Origin: Caenorhabditis elegans
Lineage: Eukaryota; Nematoda; Chromadorea; Rhabditida; Rhabditidae
Length of the DNA: 64,000 nt
Direction of reading: 5' to 3'
NCBI RefSeq assembly: GCF_000002985.6
Contig: NC_003280.10
Span: 14,876,501 to 14,940,500 of the forward strand
The position numbers were made by a program, and so were the translations under genes. Shown in pieces: positions 1 through 10,479 of this stretch. The notes under the pieces are model-generated. The model had not been told where the DNA came from and did no database searches. It was given only the letters and a program-made list of their open reading frames with translations. The first letter of the stretch is position 1. The number at the start of each line of letters is the position of its first letter.

Positions 1-208
1 TTTTCATCAATTCTCTTCGTCCATCGACTTTTAAATACCTATATAAAGCTGAAAACGCAAGATAATTAACATCTATAACCAAAATTAGACGACAATTTCA
101 AAAAAAAATTGTTTCCAGCCGCTGCGACAACGATCAGTCGGTCAAATTTCAAATTTTCACTAATTTAGGCCATTTTTCAAGAGGCCATAACTTTTTTTTG
201 AAAAGTTT

Positions 209-612
209 TCAAGAAGTTTCATCATGAAATTCGGTGTTTTCAGACAATTTTGAGTCTAATAAAGCAATAAAAAATTCGACTACACCACCTTTAAACAAAT
301 GCCGAAAATAACCCACATCCTCTTTCTTTGGAGCCACTGGCTCTTCCTTTTTTGACGATGGAATGTCCTGTTTCTTCGAATCGAATGAGTCGCTTTTTCC
401 GGCTCCACCAGCTCCACCAGCTCCACCAGCTCCTCCAGCGGGCGCTGCCATAGGCTTAGCGGCGGCTTTTGGCGGAGGCGCTGGCTTCTTCTTACCCCCA
501 CAATTGACCAGCACAAATGGCAGTGCATTGAGAGTTAATAGCATAATGATCTGGAAACGAGAAGCTTGGAAAATATCAAGAATTCTGACAGAAAACTCAC
601 TTGCGAGATCAT
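209..612 (-). CDS. Small secreted Gly/Pro/Lys-rich protein, 3' end uncertain
   Basis: Two coding exons are visible. Exon 1 (612-601) encodes only MISQ and ends at a perfect GTGAGT donor. Exon 2 starts at 550 after TTTCCAG and continues in frame, giving an N-terminus (MISQIIMLLTLNALPFVLVNC) that reads as a signal peptide. The mature part is low complexity: GGKKKPAPPP, then four or five GGA repeats, then acidic/lysine stretches (KKEEPVAPKKED). The frame runs to a stop at 209. The last 34 codons have intron-like composition, however, and donors at 316 (GTGGGT after GAT) or 286 (GTGGTG) could splice to an acceptor near 49, so the true C-terminus may lie outside the window. Short secreted proteins of this kind are common in nematodes, and no function can be assigned. 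A TATA-like box lies about 75 bases upstream of the ATG. Confidence 0.7.
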
Positions 613-686
613 TATTATTTTTTCGCTTCCGAGAGTTATTGAATCTTGTACAGTGAGAAGATATGAATTTTATTGATTTTCGGAGG

Positions 687-695
687 CTTTATATA
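687..695 (-). promoter_or_regulatory. TATA-like box for the small secreted protein gene
   Basis: TATATAAAG reads on the minus strand here. An initiator-like TCACTG about 30 bases downstream fits a start of transcription near 655-660, followed by a short 5'UTR and the ATG at 612. Confidence 0.5.
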
Positions 696-817
696 TGAGA
701 AATTGTGGGGGGAGAAAGTTCACGGAAATTCAAAATTCAAAGGTTGAAATTTTTTAAAATTTTCTATCTTTTTAGAATTTTGGTTCTATTACATTAACAT
801 TTGATTTGTGGCATTGG

Positions 818-1072
818 AATTGCCGTTCGGCAAATTTCGCAAATCGCAAAATTTAATTGCCGGTTTACCGATTTGCCGGAAGTTTTTGGCGTGCCTTTAT
901 GAAATTTATTGCCCGTTTTCTTTAGATATTTTCATATAATTTTCTCCCTTTTCAAAAAAGATGTAAGAACATTCTTAGGAATTTTGCCGATTGAAATTGA
1001 AATTCTGAAATATCCAAAAAAAAAGTGCAAAACCACAATTTGCCGGAAATTTTCAATTCCGGCAAAAAAATT
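818..1072. repeat. CCGGCAAATTGCC foldback element copy, degenerate
   Basis: Alternating 'ttgccggtttgccgatttgccgg' type words flank a central segment with the family's conserved interior (TTTCTTTAGATATTTTCATAT, then AGATGTAAGAACATTC). The termini are eroded. The family is described at 39905-40300. Confidence 0.75.
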
Positions 1073-1158
1073 AAAAAAATTAAAAATTCCAGAAACTGAA
1101 GAAACATGAACATTTCTGATGTTTTGGATTCTTTTTTTTTATTAAAAAACCAGCCGCT

Positions 1159-1179
1159 GCCCGCGCCTACGGCGCGGGC
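1159..1179. repeat. GC-rich perfect hairpin
   Basis: GCCCGCGCC, a TAC loop, then GGCGCGGGC: a 9-bp perfect stem in very AT-rich surroundings. It is a plausible end of a small palindromic mobile element. No gene is associated with it. Confidence 0.7.
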
Positions 1180-1584
1180 AACGACTGGCACTATTAAAAG
1201 TATTTGACACACATACCTTCAATCACTCAAAAAATTTCTCATCATGAAAAAAACTTGAAACACTTAAAACGCGGTTTACTGGCACTGTTACATGTATGTA
1301 TTTTTCTACGATATGCATGTTTCAAAAATTCACAGACAGTATGAAAACTTTCTGTTACTTTTTGACCAAGACAGTAACCTTACAATACCACTACAGTACC
1401 TTGACATTATCCTCCACCGACTCCTAACCCAATACCTCTTCAAAGGACAAAAAGTCAAATTTTCCAAAACTACAGTAACCCTACCGTATACCTACAGTAC
1501 CCCTATAGTACCACTACAGTACCTTGACTTGATCCCCGATCAACTCCCAAATAACTACCTCTTCTATGGCTCTAAGCTCAATTT

Positions 1585-1680
1585 TTCGGAACATTCCAGA
1601 ATTTTCCCGATTTTTCTAGAAAGTTCTGGAACATTCGAGAATTTTTTCAAAATTTCCAGAAATTTCCACAGAAAATTTAA
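1585..1680. repeat. Degenerate TTC/GAA heat-shock-element-like repeat, left part
   Basis: Repeated TTCnnGAA words (TTCTAGAAAGTTCTGGAACA and neighbours) precede the 34-bp array. They match the longer, better phased array at 2291-2480, suggesting both belong to one composite element. Confidence 0.6.
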
Positions 1681-2085
1681 ATTTCCCGCCAAAATATTTT
1701 TTTTCAGAAAATTTAAATTTCCCGCCAAAATATTTTTCACAGAAAATTTAAATTTCCCTCCAAAATATTTTTCACAGAAAATTTAAATTTCCCTCCAAAA
1801 TATTTTTCACAGAAAATTTAAATTTCCCGCCAAAATATTTTTTTCAGAAAATTTAAATTTCCCGCCAAAATATTTTTTTTCAGAAAATTTAAATTTCCCG
1901 CCAAAATATTTTTTTCAGAAAATTTAAATTTCCCGCCAAAATATTTTTCACAGAAAATTTAAATTTCCCTCCAAAATATTTTTCACAGAAAATTTAAATT
2001 TCCCTCCAAAATATTTTTCACAGAAAATTTAAATTTCCCGCCAAAATATTTTTCACAGAAAATTTAAATTTCCAGCCAAAATTTT
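1673..2085. repeat. 34-36 bp tandem repeat
   Basis: About 12 copies of a unit reading CAGAAAATTTAAATTTCCC(G/T)CC followed by AAAATATTTTT. Units differ mainly in T-tract length and a G/T site (cccgcc versus ccctcc), and the two variants are interspersed. It is non-coding; the frames open through it are artefacts of the period. Confidence 0.95.
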
Positions 2086-2270
2086 GGGTCTTACCACGGT
2101 GGGTCTCACCACGATGGGTCTCACCACGATGGGTCTCACCACGATGGGTCTTACCACGATGGGTCTCACCACGATGGGTCTCACCTCGATGCGTCTCACC
2201 ACGATGGGTCTCACAACGATGGGCCTCGCCACGATGGGTCTCGCCACAATGGGTCTCGCCACGAAGATCT
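2086..2270. repeat. 15-bp GGGTCTCACCACGAT minisatellite
   Basis: About 12 tandem copies of GGGTCTCACCACGAT with single-base variants. Because 15 is a multiple of three, several frames stay open on both strands, giving apparent MGLTT or THRGE repeat peptides. I regard these as artefacts. Confidence 0.95.
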
Positions 2271-2290
2271 CGCAGCAACATTTTTTTAAA

Positions 2291-2480
2291 TTTTCCAGAA
2301 GGTTCTAGAACAATCCAGAATTTTTTCGAATTTTCCAGAAAGTTCTGGAACATTCCAGAATTTTCTAGAATTTTCCAGAAGGTTCTAAAGCTTTTCAGAA
2401 TTTTCCAGAAGGTTCTGGAACATTCTAGAATTTTCCAGAAATTCCCAGAAGGTTCTGGAACATTTCAGAATTTTCCCGAA
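2291..2480. promoter_or_regulatory. Array of heat-shock-element half sites with 10-bp phase
   Basis: From 2291 to 2480 nearly every 10-bp block reads nnTTCnnGAA. The stretch 2333-2385 has eleven consecutive correctly spaced TTC/GAA units with no break. The metazoan heat shock factor consensus is alternating nGAAn pentamers, and three units are enough for trimer binding. The array lies about 1 kb upstream of the gene starting at 3449 and 1.7 kb from the divergent gene at 612. Whether it is active is unknown. Confidence 0.7.
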
Positions 2481-2519
2481 GTTTCCAATTTCCCTTCCAA
2501 AGACGGAAAGTCAATTTTT

Positions 2520-3235
2520 CCCAAACTACAGTAATCCTATAGTACTCCTACAGTACTACTACAGTACCCCGACCATATTCCACTACTAACCGCAAACCTA
2601 TATCTCTTCAAAAGACAAAAACACAATTTTTCATAAACTACAGTAATCCTACCGTACTCCTACAGTACCTCCACAGTACTACTACAGTACCCCGACCATA
2701 TCCCACTAATAACTCCAAACCTATATCTCTTCAAAAGACAAAAACTCAATTTTTCCTAAACTACAGTAATCCTACAGTACTCCTACAGTACCTCTACAGT
2801 ACTACTACAGCACCCCGACCATATCCCACTACTAACCCCAAACCTATATCTCTTCAAAAGACAAAAACTCAATTTTTCCTAAACTACAGTAATCCTACAG
2901 TACTCCTACAGTACCTCTACAGTACTACTACAGTACCCCGACCATATCCCACTAATAACTCCAAACCTATATCTCTTCAAAAGACAAAAACTCAATTTTT
3001 CCTAAACTACAGTAATCCTACAGTACTCCTACAGTACCTCTACAGTACTACTACAGTACCCCGACCATATCCCACTACTAACCACAAACCTATATCTCTT
3101 CAAAAGACAAAAACACAATTTTTCCCAAACTACAGTAATCCTACCGTACTCCTACAGTACTCCTACAGTACTACTACAGTACTACTACAGTACCCCGCCC
3201 ATATCCCCCTACTAACCCCAAACGAATATCCCTTT
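2520..3235. repeat. ~123-bp tandem repeat with CTACAGTA words
   Basis: Five to six copies. Each has CCCCGACCATATCCCACTA, then CTATATCTCTTCAAAAGACA, then several (C)TACAGTA(C) words. Landmark spacing (about 2565, 2689, 2812, 2936, 3059, 3183) gives the period. Single diverged copies of similar sequence at 1380-1560 show that the array and the left flank share ancestry. Confidence 0.95.
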
Positions 3236-3267
3236 AACAGCCGAAAACGCCTTGCCTTTGTAAGCTA

Positions 3268-3275
3268 TGACGTCA
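3268..3275 (+). promoter_or_regulatory. Palindromic CRE (TGACGTCA) in putative promoter
   Basis: A perfect TGACGTCA lies in a short high-complexity segment between the tandem array and the first exon acceptor at 3420. A TATA-like run (TTTTTTATATATA) follows at about 3298-3310. Together they make a compact candidate promoter for the gene at 3449-6256. Confidence 0.45.
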
Positions 3276-3448
3276 CTTGTTAACAAACGGACACTATTTT
3301 TTTATATATAGGTAATGATATTAAAAAAAAACAAAAAATTTCAAATAAAAAATAATTAGAAAAAAGTCAAATAAAATTGCCAAAATTCCATTTTTATTCT
3401 ACATTCCAAAATCCTTCCAGCTTGGCTCCCCGTGCATCCCACCAACAA

Positions 3449-6256
3449 ATGGCACAACTCTTCGAATCGCTTGGTGGCCGAGTTCTCGAGTCTCGTTCTC
3501 TGCTCCAAGAGCTCTTCCGAATTTACGGCCCGGATGTTTTCGAGTTTCCCGAGTTCAGCGACTTCAAAAATCGCCTCCGCACACTTTTGACGAACATGAT
3601 CAGAACGTCGATGCTGGAATCAGCTTGGGAACAGACTGATACTGCACTGGAAATTGCATACATTTTCCCGTGCTTTTTGCCGGAAAATGGTGTGTTTTGG
3701 TGGAAAATTGAGGAAATTTTTGGATGTTTTTTGGTGAAAATTGATTTTAAAAAATTAAAAAAACCAATTTTATGTGGAAAGACAAATAAATTAAAAAATT
3801 TATTGCAGAGATAAATTGAAAAATATTTTTTTCTGCAAAAAAAATCAATAGATTTGAATTTTGTGTCATTTTCATCTGAAAAACCAAAAAAAAATGTTCA
3901 AAGATTTCGGGGAAAAAATTCTGATTTTTTTAAAAACAAAATTGAATTAAAAAAATAATTCAAAAATTGTTTTAAAAAATTAAAAAAAAAAGGATTTTCA
4001 CTTAAAATGCCGACTTCTTAAATACTCGAACAGAAAACAGCAAAGAAAATGAAAGTTTCCGGCAAATCGGAAATTTTCCGAAAATGAAAATTTCCGACAA
4101 ATCGGCAATTTGCGGGAGTTGAAAAGTTCCGCCAAATTGGCAAACCGACAACTTGCCGAATTTGCCAAAAAAAACTTTTTTTGAATTTTTTTAAACGAAA
4201 TTTTTAAAAATTATTTTTGTTTTTGCAAATTTATGAACAAAAAAACTATTTTTAAATTAATAATTTTCTCTAAAAACAGAAAATGCTCCTCAAAAAAAAT
4301 TGTTTTTCCAATTAAATAAAATTATCTTTTCATTTAATACTGCAATTTTTTTCAGCTTGATTTTCAGTACCAGCAAATTGCCGGAACTGAAAATTTCTGG
4401 CAAATCGGCAAACTGGCAAATTGCCGGAAATTAAAATTTCCGGCAATGTATATTTTTTAATGTAGAGAAAACAATACAAAACCAGAAAAATTGCGAAAAA
4501 CTAAAAAAACTCCTATATGTTCATATTTTACAGAAGACATCCAAGCCCTATCACAAAACAACCGTAACTCCCCATACGTGATGTGCTCGGTGCTGAAACT
4601 AATGCGTGATCATTACGGAGGAATCCCGGAAGATCTCATTCGACACTTCCTTCTCGAATCGGCCGATCCTGCTCCAAAACTGATTTGCATGAAGTACCTA
4701 AGCAACCCGGACTTTTTCGATTCGCTGTCTGCAGAGGAGCTGGAGAAATATCTCGACGCTGGGCTGTCCGATGATGGAATGGAGATGCGACAGGAGGCGA
4801 TAAAGCTCGCAGAAAAAGCTCTCGGAAAGGCTCAGCTCAAGGATCGGGTGATCGATGTGATCACAGAGTATAAAAATGTGCGTAGGAAATTCATAATTGC
4901 TGCGCAAAATATCTCGTAGCGAAAAATACAGTAACCCTTTAAATGAGTACTGTAGCGCTTTTATCGATTTACGGGCTGGATTTTGGAAATTAATTAAAAT
5001 CATTTAATGATCGATAGAATGTTAAAATTGAGCAAAAAATCAGAAAAATAGATCCCGTAAATCGACACAAGTGCTACCATAGTCATTTAAAGAGTTACTG
5101 TAGTTTTTGCTACGAAAGAAAAATCACTGACTAGGCAATAGAAAGTTGACCACAAAATAGTTTTTTTTTCGTCGAAAAACAGAATTTCAAAATTTTGGTC
5201 GTTTATCTCTTAGCCGGTGCGGCATTTTTTTTTTTTGGCAAATTCGGCAAGTTGCTGGTTTGCCGGAAATTTTCATTTTCGGCAAATTGCCGATTTGCCA
5301 ATTCCAGGATATTTTTTTTACAAAACCGAACCAATTAAATTTTTTTGTCAATAAATCGGCAAATAAGAAAATTGCCGGTTTGCCGATTTGCCGGAAATTT
5401 TCAATTCCCGCAATTTTCCGATTTGTCGGAAATTTTGATTATCGGCAAATTGCCTGTTTGCCGATTTGCCCATTTTCGGCAAATTGCCGGAAAAATAGAT
5501 GTAGGAACATTCATATAATGCGTACAATTTTGCCGATTAAAATTGAAATTTTGAAATTTCCAAAAAAAAAATGGGCAAATCCACAATTTGCCGTTTTCCC
5601 GGTAAATTCGGCAAATCGGCATATTACCGGTTTTCCGATTCGCCGGAATAATGCAGTTCCGGCAATTTGCCGATTTGCCGAATTTTTCATTTTCGACAAA
5701 TTGCCGTTTTCCGAGTAAATTCGGCAAATAGGAAAATTGCCGAATCGCCAGAAATTTTCATTTTCGGCAAATTGCCGGTTCGCCGTTCTGCCGGAAAATA
5801 TCAATCCCAGCAATTTGTCGTTTTGCCGGAAATTTCATTTTCGGCGATTTGCCAATTTGCCGGAAATTGTCAGTTTCGGTAATTTGCTGATTTGACGGAT
5901 TGTTCATTTTCGGCAAAATGCCTGTTTTCCGGAAATTTGCAGTTCCGGCAATTTGTCGATTTGCCGATCTTAAAATATGCTTATTAATTAACGCAAAATA
6001 AACTATACACTATAATCCCAGCTTCTGTTACAAAAAAGTTGGAAAATTTAAAATTTTAGCGGCTCTTTTTTTTTCTGAAAAGTTTCTGAAAAATCTCATA
6101 TATTTCCAGGATCGCTGGCTGAGTCGCTATGTCCGACGTCTCCTTTGCGAAGAGCTCGCACCGCAGCCGGAAAACGAGTCGATTCTAATTCTCCGTCAAA
6201 TGCTCTCATCCCTGAATGTCCATGCGAATGAGGACGAAGTCAAGGACTGTTATTAA
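3449..6256 (+). CDS. Uncharacterised helical protein, three exons, 243 aa
   Basis: Exons are 3449-3689, 4534-4877 and 6110-6256 (stop TAA); phases agree and total 732 bases. The start is the first ATG after a good 3' splice site (CCTTCCAG at 3420), which may be an SL trans-splice site. The frame stays open back to that acceptor, so an upstream coding exon is possible. The protein starts MAQLFESLGGRVLESRSLLQ and ends NVHANEDEVKDCY. It looks soluble and alpha-helical, with no signal peptide or membrane segment. The middle (ILE/KYLSNPDFFDSLSAEELEKYL, VITEYKN) has the Leu/Glu/Lys spacing of HEAT- or ARM-like helices, but I recognise no family. GC-richer codons in the exons stand out sharply from the AT-rich, repeat-filled introns. 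The donor of exon 2 (GTGCGT) is the weakest junction. Confidence 0.8.
4028..4455. repeat. CCGGCAAATTGCC foldback copies inside intron 1
   Basis: Two blocks (4028-4170 and 4370-4455) of CCGGCAAATCGGCAAATTGCCGG words are separated by plain AT-rich sequence. Probably one broken element inserted in the intron of the 3449-6256 gene. Confidence 0.75.
5218..5975. repeat. Long CCGGCAAATTGCC foldback cluster inside intron 2
   Basis: About 750 bp of TTGCCGGTTTGCCGATTTGCCGG-type words in at least two merged copies. One copy of the conserved interior (AGATGTAGGAACATTCATA…TTTTGCCGATTAAAATTGAAAT) is at 5498-5560. This is the largest cluster in the window. Confidence 0.85.
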
Positions 6257-6715
6257 AATTATTTCTATTTATCAATTGCTTATCACTTATTACTGTCTTC
6301 ATAATCTCAATATCCCGGGTGCTTTTATCGGTTATCTAGGTATCACTATGTGCAGAATCCCCAAACTATTTCCAATTAATTCCCCCAAACTTCCTTAGAA
6401 ATGTTCCCAATTTTCCTCCTTGAAATTGAAATCAATCAAATCCAATGAAAACAATAGTCAATTACACCATCTTCCCCGCTTTGGGACTTTTTTTTCATCC
6501 TGGAAGGTCACAAAACCACCTCTCCCTCTTTATATAAATGATTACTCTTTTCTGTCTCACTGTCTCATTTCAATTAAACTCTCTCTTCCTTGGAAGGGCG
6601 AACTAGTTCTATCATGTCTAATTATGTCCTATAAGGGGGGTTACGGTAGAAAGTTGTTTGATGAACGAGATTGATTGGAACTTTTTTGAATTGAATCGGG
6701 GGAAATTGAAGGGTG
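6257..6715. other. 3' flank of the 243-aa gene, otherwise featureless
   Basis: Holds the presumed 3'UTR of the upstream gene and unique AT-rich sequence. I see no further exon, RNA gene or clear polyadenylation signal. Confidence 0.5.
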
Positions 6716-7640
6716 ACAATAGTAGGTAGGTAGGCAGGTAAGCTTGCAGGCATGCCTACCTGCCTACCACCTATTTTCTAGATAGACATTAGGTAGGCAG
6801 GAATGCTTGAAAGAAGGTACAAGGTAAACTTGTGTATTAAAAACATTTCGAAAAATTATGTCTTCCAATAGTAGGCTTGTAGGCAGACATGCTTACATAT
6901 TGCATACTTCCTAGGTAGGTGGTAGGCAGGCAGAAATGCCTGAAAAAAGGCACATGATGAATTTGAGCATAAAAAATCGAAAATTTCAAAATTTTACGGC
7001 TTCCAATAGTAGGTTTGTAGGCAGACATGCACACATACCACCCAATTCCTAGGTAGGTGGTAGGCAGGCAGACATGCTTGAAGGAGGCACAGGGTAAACT
7101 TGCGCATAAAAAATCGAAAATTTCAATATTTTACGGCTTCCAATGATAGGTATGTATGTAGGCAGGCCTGCCTGCCTACCGCCTATTTCCTAGTGTTGGG
7201 AAGTCACGTGAACGTCCTGTGTGGCACTAACGTGTTCGCCCGGACGTGAAGATCTTATCACAACATTCCCCGTATTGGTTATTTATTATGATGACAATTC
7301 AGTTCTTGATTTTCTCGAGTATCTAATATACTCTTCTATCCTGCACACCTGCTTACTACAATATTGCTTATTCCTTGCTCAATAAACTCTTCTTATTCAA
7401 TATCAATACATAACACCTAGGTATGTGGTAGGCAGGCAAGTATGCTTGAATAAAGGCACAGGGTGAATTTGAACAAGAACATTATTACCAGAATAGATTT
7501 TTTAGTTCGAAAATTTGAAAAAAATATTTGAGTGGTTTTGAGGAATTCCAAATTTTTACGGCTCCCTATAATAAGTCTGTAGGTTTCAGGCATCCCTACC
7601 TGCTTGCCGCCTATCTTTCTGATAGGGGTTATGCTTTCGT
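6715..7640. repeat. ~137-bp tandem repeat rich in GTAGGCAGGC palindromes, split by an LTR
   Basis: Four to five diverged units. Each has CTTCCAATAGTAGG, a TAGGCAGGCATGCCTGCCTA-type palindrome, TTCCTAGGTAGGTGGTAGGC, and a GCATAAAAAATCGAAAATTTCAA segment. One unit is interrupted by the solo LTR at 7194-7415, and the unit resumes exactly after it. Confidence 0.85.
7194..7415. mobile_element. Solo LTR of an LTR retrotransposon
   Basis: A 222-bp segment begins TGTTGGGAAG and ends CATAACA, the TG…CA termini of LTRs. It is flanked by a perfect 5-bp direct repeat CCTAG (7189-7193 and 7416-7420). Near its right end it has an AATAAA polyadenylation-type signal (about 7380-7385). Removing the LTR and one CCTAG restores the repeat unit seen at neighbouring copies (TTCCTAGGTAGGTGG). 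No internal gag/pol sequence is present, so it is the product of LTR-LTR recombination. Confidence 0.85.
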
Positions 7641-7714
7641 ATAACTAATATAGTATATGTAGACTTGTTCCTCTGAAAATTCGAAAAATTTCAAAAAATG
7701 ATTTGAAGATTTTT

Positions 7715-7765
7715 TCCGGCAAATTGCAGGAATTAAAAATTTCCGGCAAATCGGCAAGTTGCCAT
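7715..7765. repeat. Short remnant of CCGGCAAATTGCC element
   Basis: Contains TTCCGGCAAATTGC…TTTCCGGCAAATCGGCAAG only; a terminal arm without interior. Confidence 0.6.
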
Positions 7766-8880
7766 AGTCCCTACTGTCACCTATACTCCAAAAAAGACTC
7801 CCTTAAAAATAAAGATCTCACATTTATCAATCTCTCACCTTCATACATTCCAATTGTTTTTTCTCTCTCTTCAATTGACCATCATCAAAAAGGAAAAGCC
7901 GAGGTGAATATCTCCAGCTGTGATTTCGGAATTTGGTTCGGTAATCCATATTCCGTGTCGGCATGCCTCAAGAGGTGTTTTTTCGGCAAAACTGTCATTT
8001 TAATCCAATTAGGCAAAAGTTGACACTTTTCCCATAGCCATATCATTTTTCAAGGGCAACTTTGGAAGAAGTCGTAGAGTTTGGTTTTTTTTTCTGAAGT
8101 GACACTATTCAGCCTTTTCAAATTTTATTCAATCCTAATTTTTTAAAATGTTATATTTTTGGAAACCTAATTTTTTCCAAAGAACTACATGTATACCTGA
8201 TCTACACTTTCCACGAATTTTCAAAAATTTCAGGCGCCTCATAATTCGTGATTTATGATGTTAAAGAAAGCTTCCGTCTAATTTGCAAGCTAAGAAAGTT
8301 GACAAAAAATAGAAAAAGAGTCTTATGTCTTAAATGAATAATTTATGGAAAATGGTCCTAATTGTTTTTAATAGCTATTATCCATCCTTGCCGATTACCC
8401 ACTTTTCTCTATTTTCCTGGAAATAGTACACCTGCTCGGTCGCATGAAAGATGGCACCTTCGATTACTCTAATTCGCGTTTCAATTCTTAATATGAACGC
8501 GAATTTATTGCCGCCTTCAGGCCCGAGCGCCGAGCACCTGTCTTTTTTGACCTCCTTTTTGCGAATGTAAAAAAATTAAAATTTAGTTTGATTTTTATAA
8601 AATTCCAATTATGTAATTTGTATTTAATAAAAACTCCTTATATGTATAATTTTTGCACAGTTTCACTAAAATTACTCTCCCCTCCCATTATTTCTCCTAT
8701 ACATATACTTTCCCCCATGTCTCATTTGACTAATTTTATTACTGTGCAACTGGATGGTCGAGCAATAAAAGTTAGGTCCATATGGCATATCGAGGTGAGG
8801 TACCAAGTTGTTTTATGAGTTTGCTAATTTAATTTAAACAACAACATATACTTGAATTTGATCGTATTTTGAGAGCATCT
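7766..8880. other. Intergenic, no supported gene
   Basis: Unique AT-rich sequence. A slightly GC-richer patch at 8390-8550 includes CGAGCGCCGAGCACC-like foldback words, but no splice-bordered open frame was found. Confidence 0.5.
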
Positions 8881-8884
8881 TATA

Positions 8885-9312
8885 TCGATTTGCCGGTTTG
8901 CCGGAAATTTTCAATTTTGGCTATTTGCCGGTTTGCCGGTTTGCCGGAAATTTTTTCCGTTTTCTTTAAATATTTTCATATAATTAACATTTATAGGATG
9001 CGTATAATTGTGCCTTGAAATTTATTTTTCCATTTCCAAAAAGAAAATCCAAAAAATGTACTACAACTTGTCGAGTTTTTCCGGCAAATTCGGCAAATCG
9101 ACCAATTGCCGGTTTGCCCGTTTGCTGGACTATTTCAATTCCGCCAAATTGTCGGGTTCGCGGAAATTTTCGATTCCGGCAATTTGCCGATTTGTCGATT
9201 TGCCGGAAACATTCATTTCTGGCAATTTGCCGGTTTGCCGGTTTAACAATTTTCTGTAAATGTCAAAATCAGGCAATTTGCCGATTTGCCGGAAAAAATC
9301 ATTTGCCGCCCA
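8885..9312. repeat. CCGGCAAATTGCC foldback element copy
   Basis: Both arms (8885-8960 and 9080-9310) and part of the interior (TTTCTTTAAATATTTTCATATAATTAACATT) are present. The right end GCCGCCCAC is near 9312. Confidence 0.85.
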
Positions 9313-9924
9313 CTTTTTTAATACCGTAACCCCCTATTTCAAATCTCACTTTTCCTCCAATAAACTCTTTCCATTTTCTTCGACTACTCAATTACACCCC
9401 TCTTCCGTCAAAAACGCGCACATCTATAATTCTGGTTACCTCTAGTTACATATTCGCCAGTTTTTACGAGAATTCAACACACACTAATATTTCAAGGACT
9501 TGACGATTTCTATGACAAACCGAATTATATTCTTCTGATTTGAAATTGCTCATGAGTTCTCTTGAGAGCTCCGTTGAGCTACGACTACTGTAGTTAAGTA
9601 TGTCTTATATTTACTAGTTATGACAGATTATTATGAGACGGAAGTTATTTTTGAATGGTACTACTGCAATAACATAATAAAAAAATTTGATAAACCTTCT
9701 CAAATTTCGTACATCAATCTCCAACTCAAAAGTATAGTCCCCCAAAACTAAACAATACCCGTTTGACTTTCTGTTGCGAACATCTGGTTGGTGTCAAATT
9801 TCTTTAGAGCTTTTGAGGTGATGCCAACTTTCACTGATAAGAGATTGTTATTTTAAGCTATCGTAACTTTTGTCTCCTCTACTAGTTCAGCAAAGTTCAA
9901 GGGTTTGATGGGTTAGGGTTGGGC
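9313..9924. other. Intergenic, no supported gene
   Basis: Unique sequence with scattered CTACTGTAG words; no exon-like open frame with splice borders. Confidence 0.5.
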
Positions 9925-10368
9925 GACAAACGATTTTTTTCCGGAAAAACGGCAAATCGGCAATTCCGCAAACTTACGGAATTAAAAATTGCCGATTTTT
10001 CGATTTTGGCGGAAAAACGGCAAATTGTGGTTTTGCACAGTTTTTTTTTGGAAATTTCAGAATTTTAATTTTATTCGGCAAAATTATACGCTTCCTATGA
10101 ATGTTCCAACATCTATTTTGAAAAGTAAGCAAATTCTATGAAAATATCTAAAGAAAAAAGGAAAAATTAAAAAAAAGCACAGTTTTAAGTGTTTCCGTTT
10201 ATAAAAAATCCCTCTAAAACTTCCGGCAAATTAATATCTGGCAAACGGCAAATAAGCAATTCGCCGATAATCAAAATTTCCGGCACATCGGCAAACCGGC
10301 AAATTGCCTATTTTCTGAATTTATCGATTAAAGAGTTTGCCGAACGGCAATTGCCTCTTACCCTTGCA
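9925..10368. repeat. CCGGCAAATTGCC element, near full length
   Basis: The left end reads TTAGGGTTGGGCGACAAACG and the right end CCTCTTACCCTTG, degenerate versions of the family terminus. The interior is preserved, including GAATTTTAATTTTATTCGGCAAAATTATACG, AAAGTAAGCAAATTCTATGA and AAGTGTTTCCGTTTATAAAAAATCCCTC. Confidence 0.85.
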
Positions 10369-10479
10369 ATGGACGAGTTTTAAAATTGAAAAAAATTTGG
10401 AATATTTTTGAAAAGTTGGAGAGAATTTTTTTTTTGAAATTCAAAGCAAAATTTTAAAAAATACACTTTTAGCTACAAT

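Noticed and set aside
1292..1786. 164-codon plus-strand frame
   Set aside because: It runs through TACAGTACC words and the 34-bp tandem repeat; the composition is repeat-driven (NFP, KFPAKIFF repeats).
1673..2270. CRISPR-like direct repeats
   Set aside because: Units are contiguous tandem repeats without unique spacers, and the genome is clearly eukaryotic.
2084..2308. Open frames encoding MGLTT- or THRGE-type repeat peptides
   Set aside because: They are the translation of a 15-bp minisatellite whose period is a multiple of three; both strands are open and there are no splice or start signals.
5260..5727. Long open frames on both strands with ICRF/NRQIA-type repeats
   Set aside because: Artefact of TTGCCGATTTGCCGG words, which lack stops in several frames. 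The same spurious peptides appear at every copy of the foldback family.
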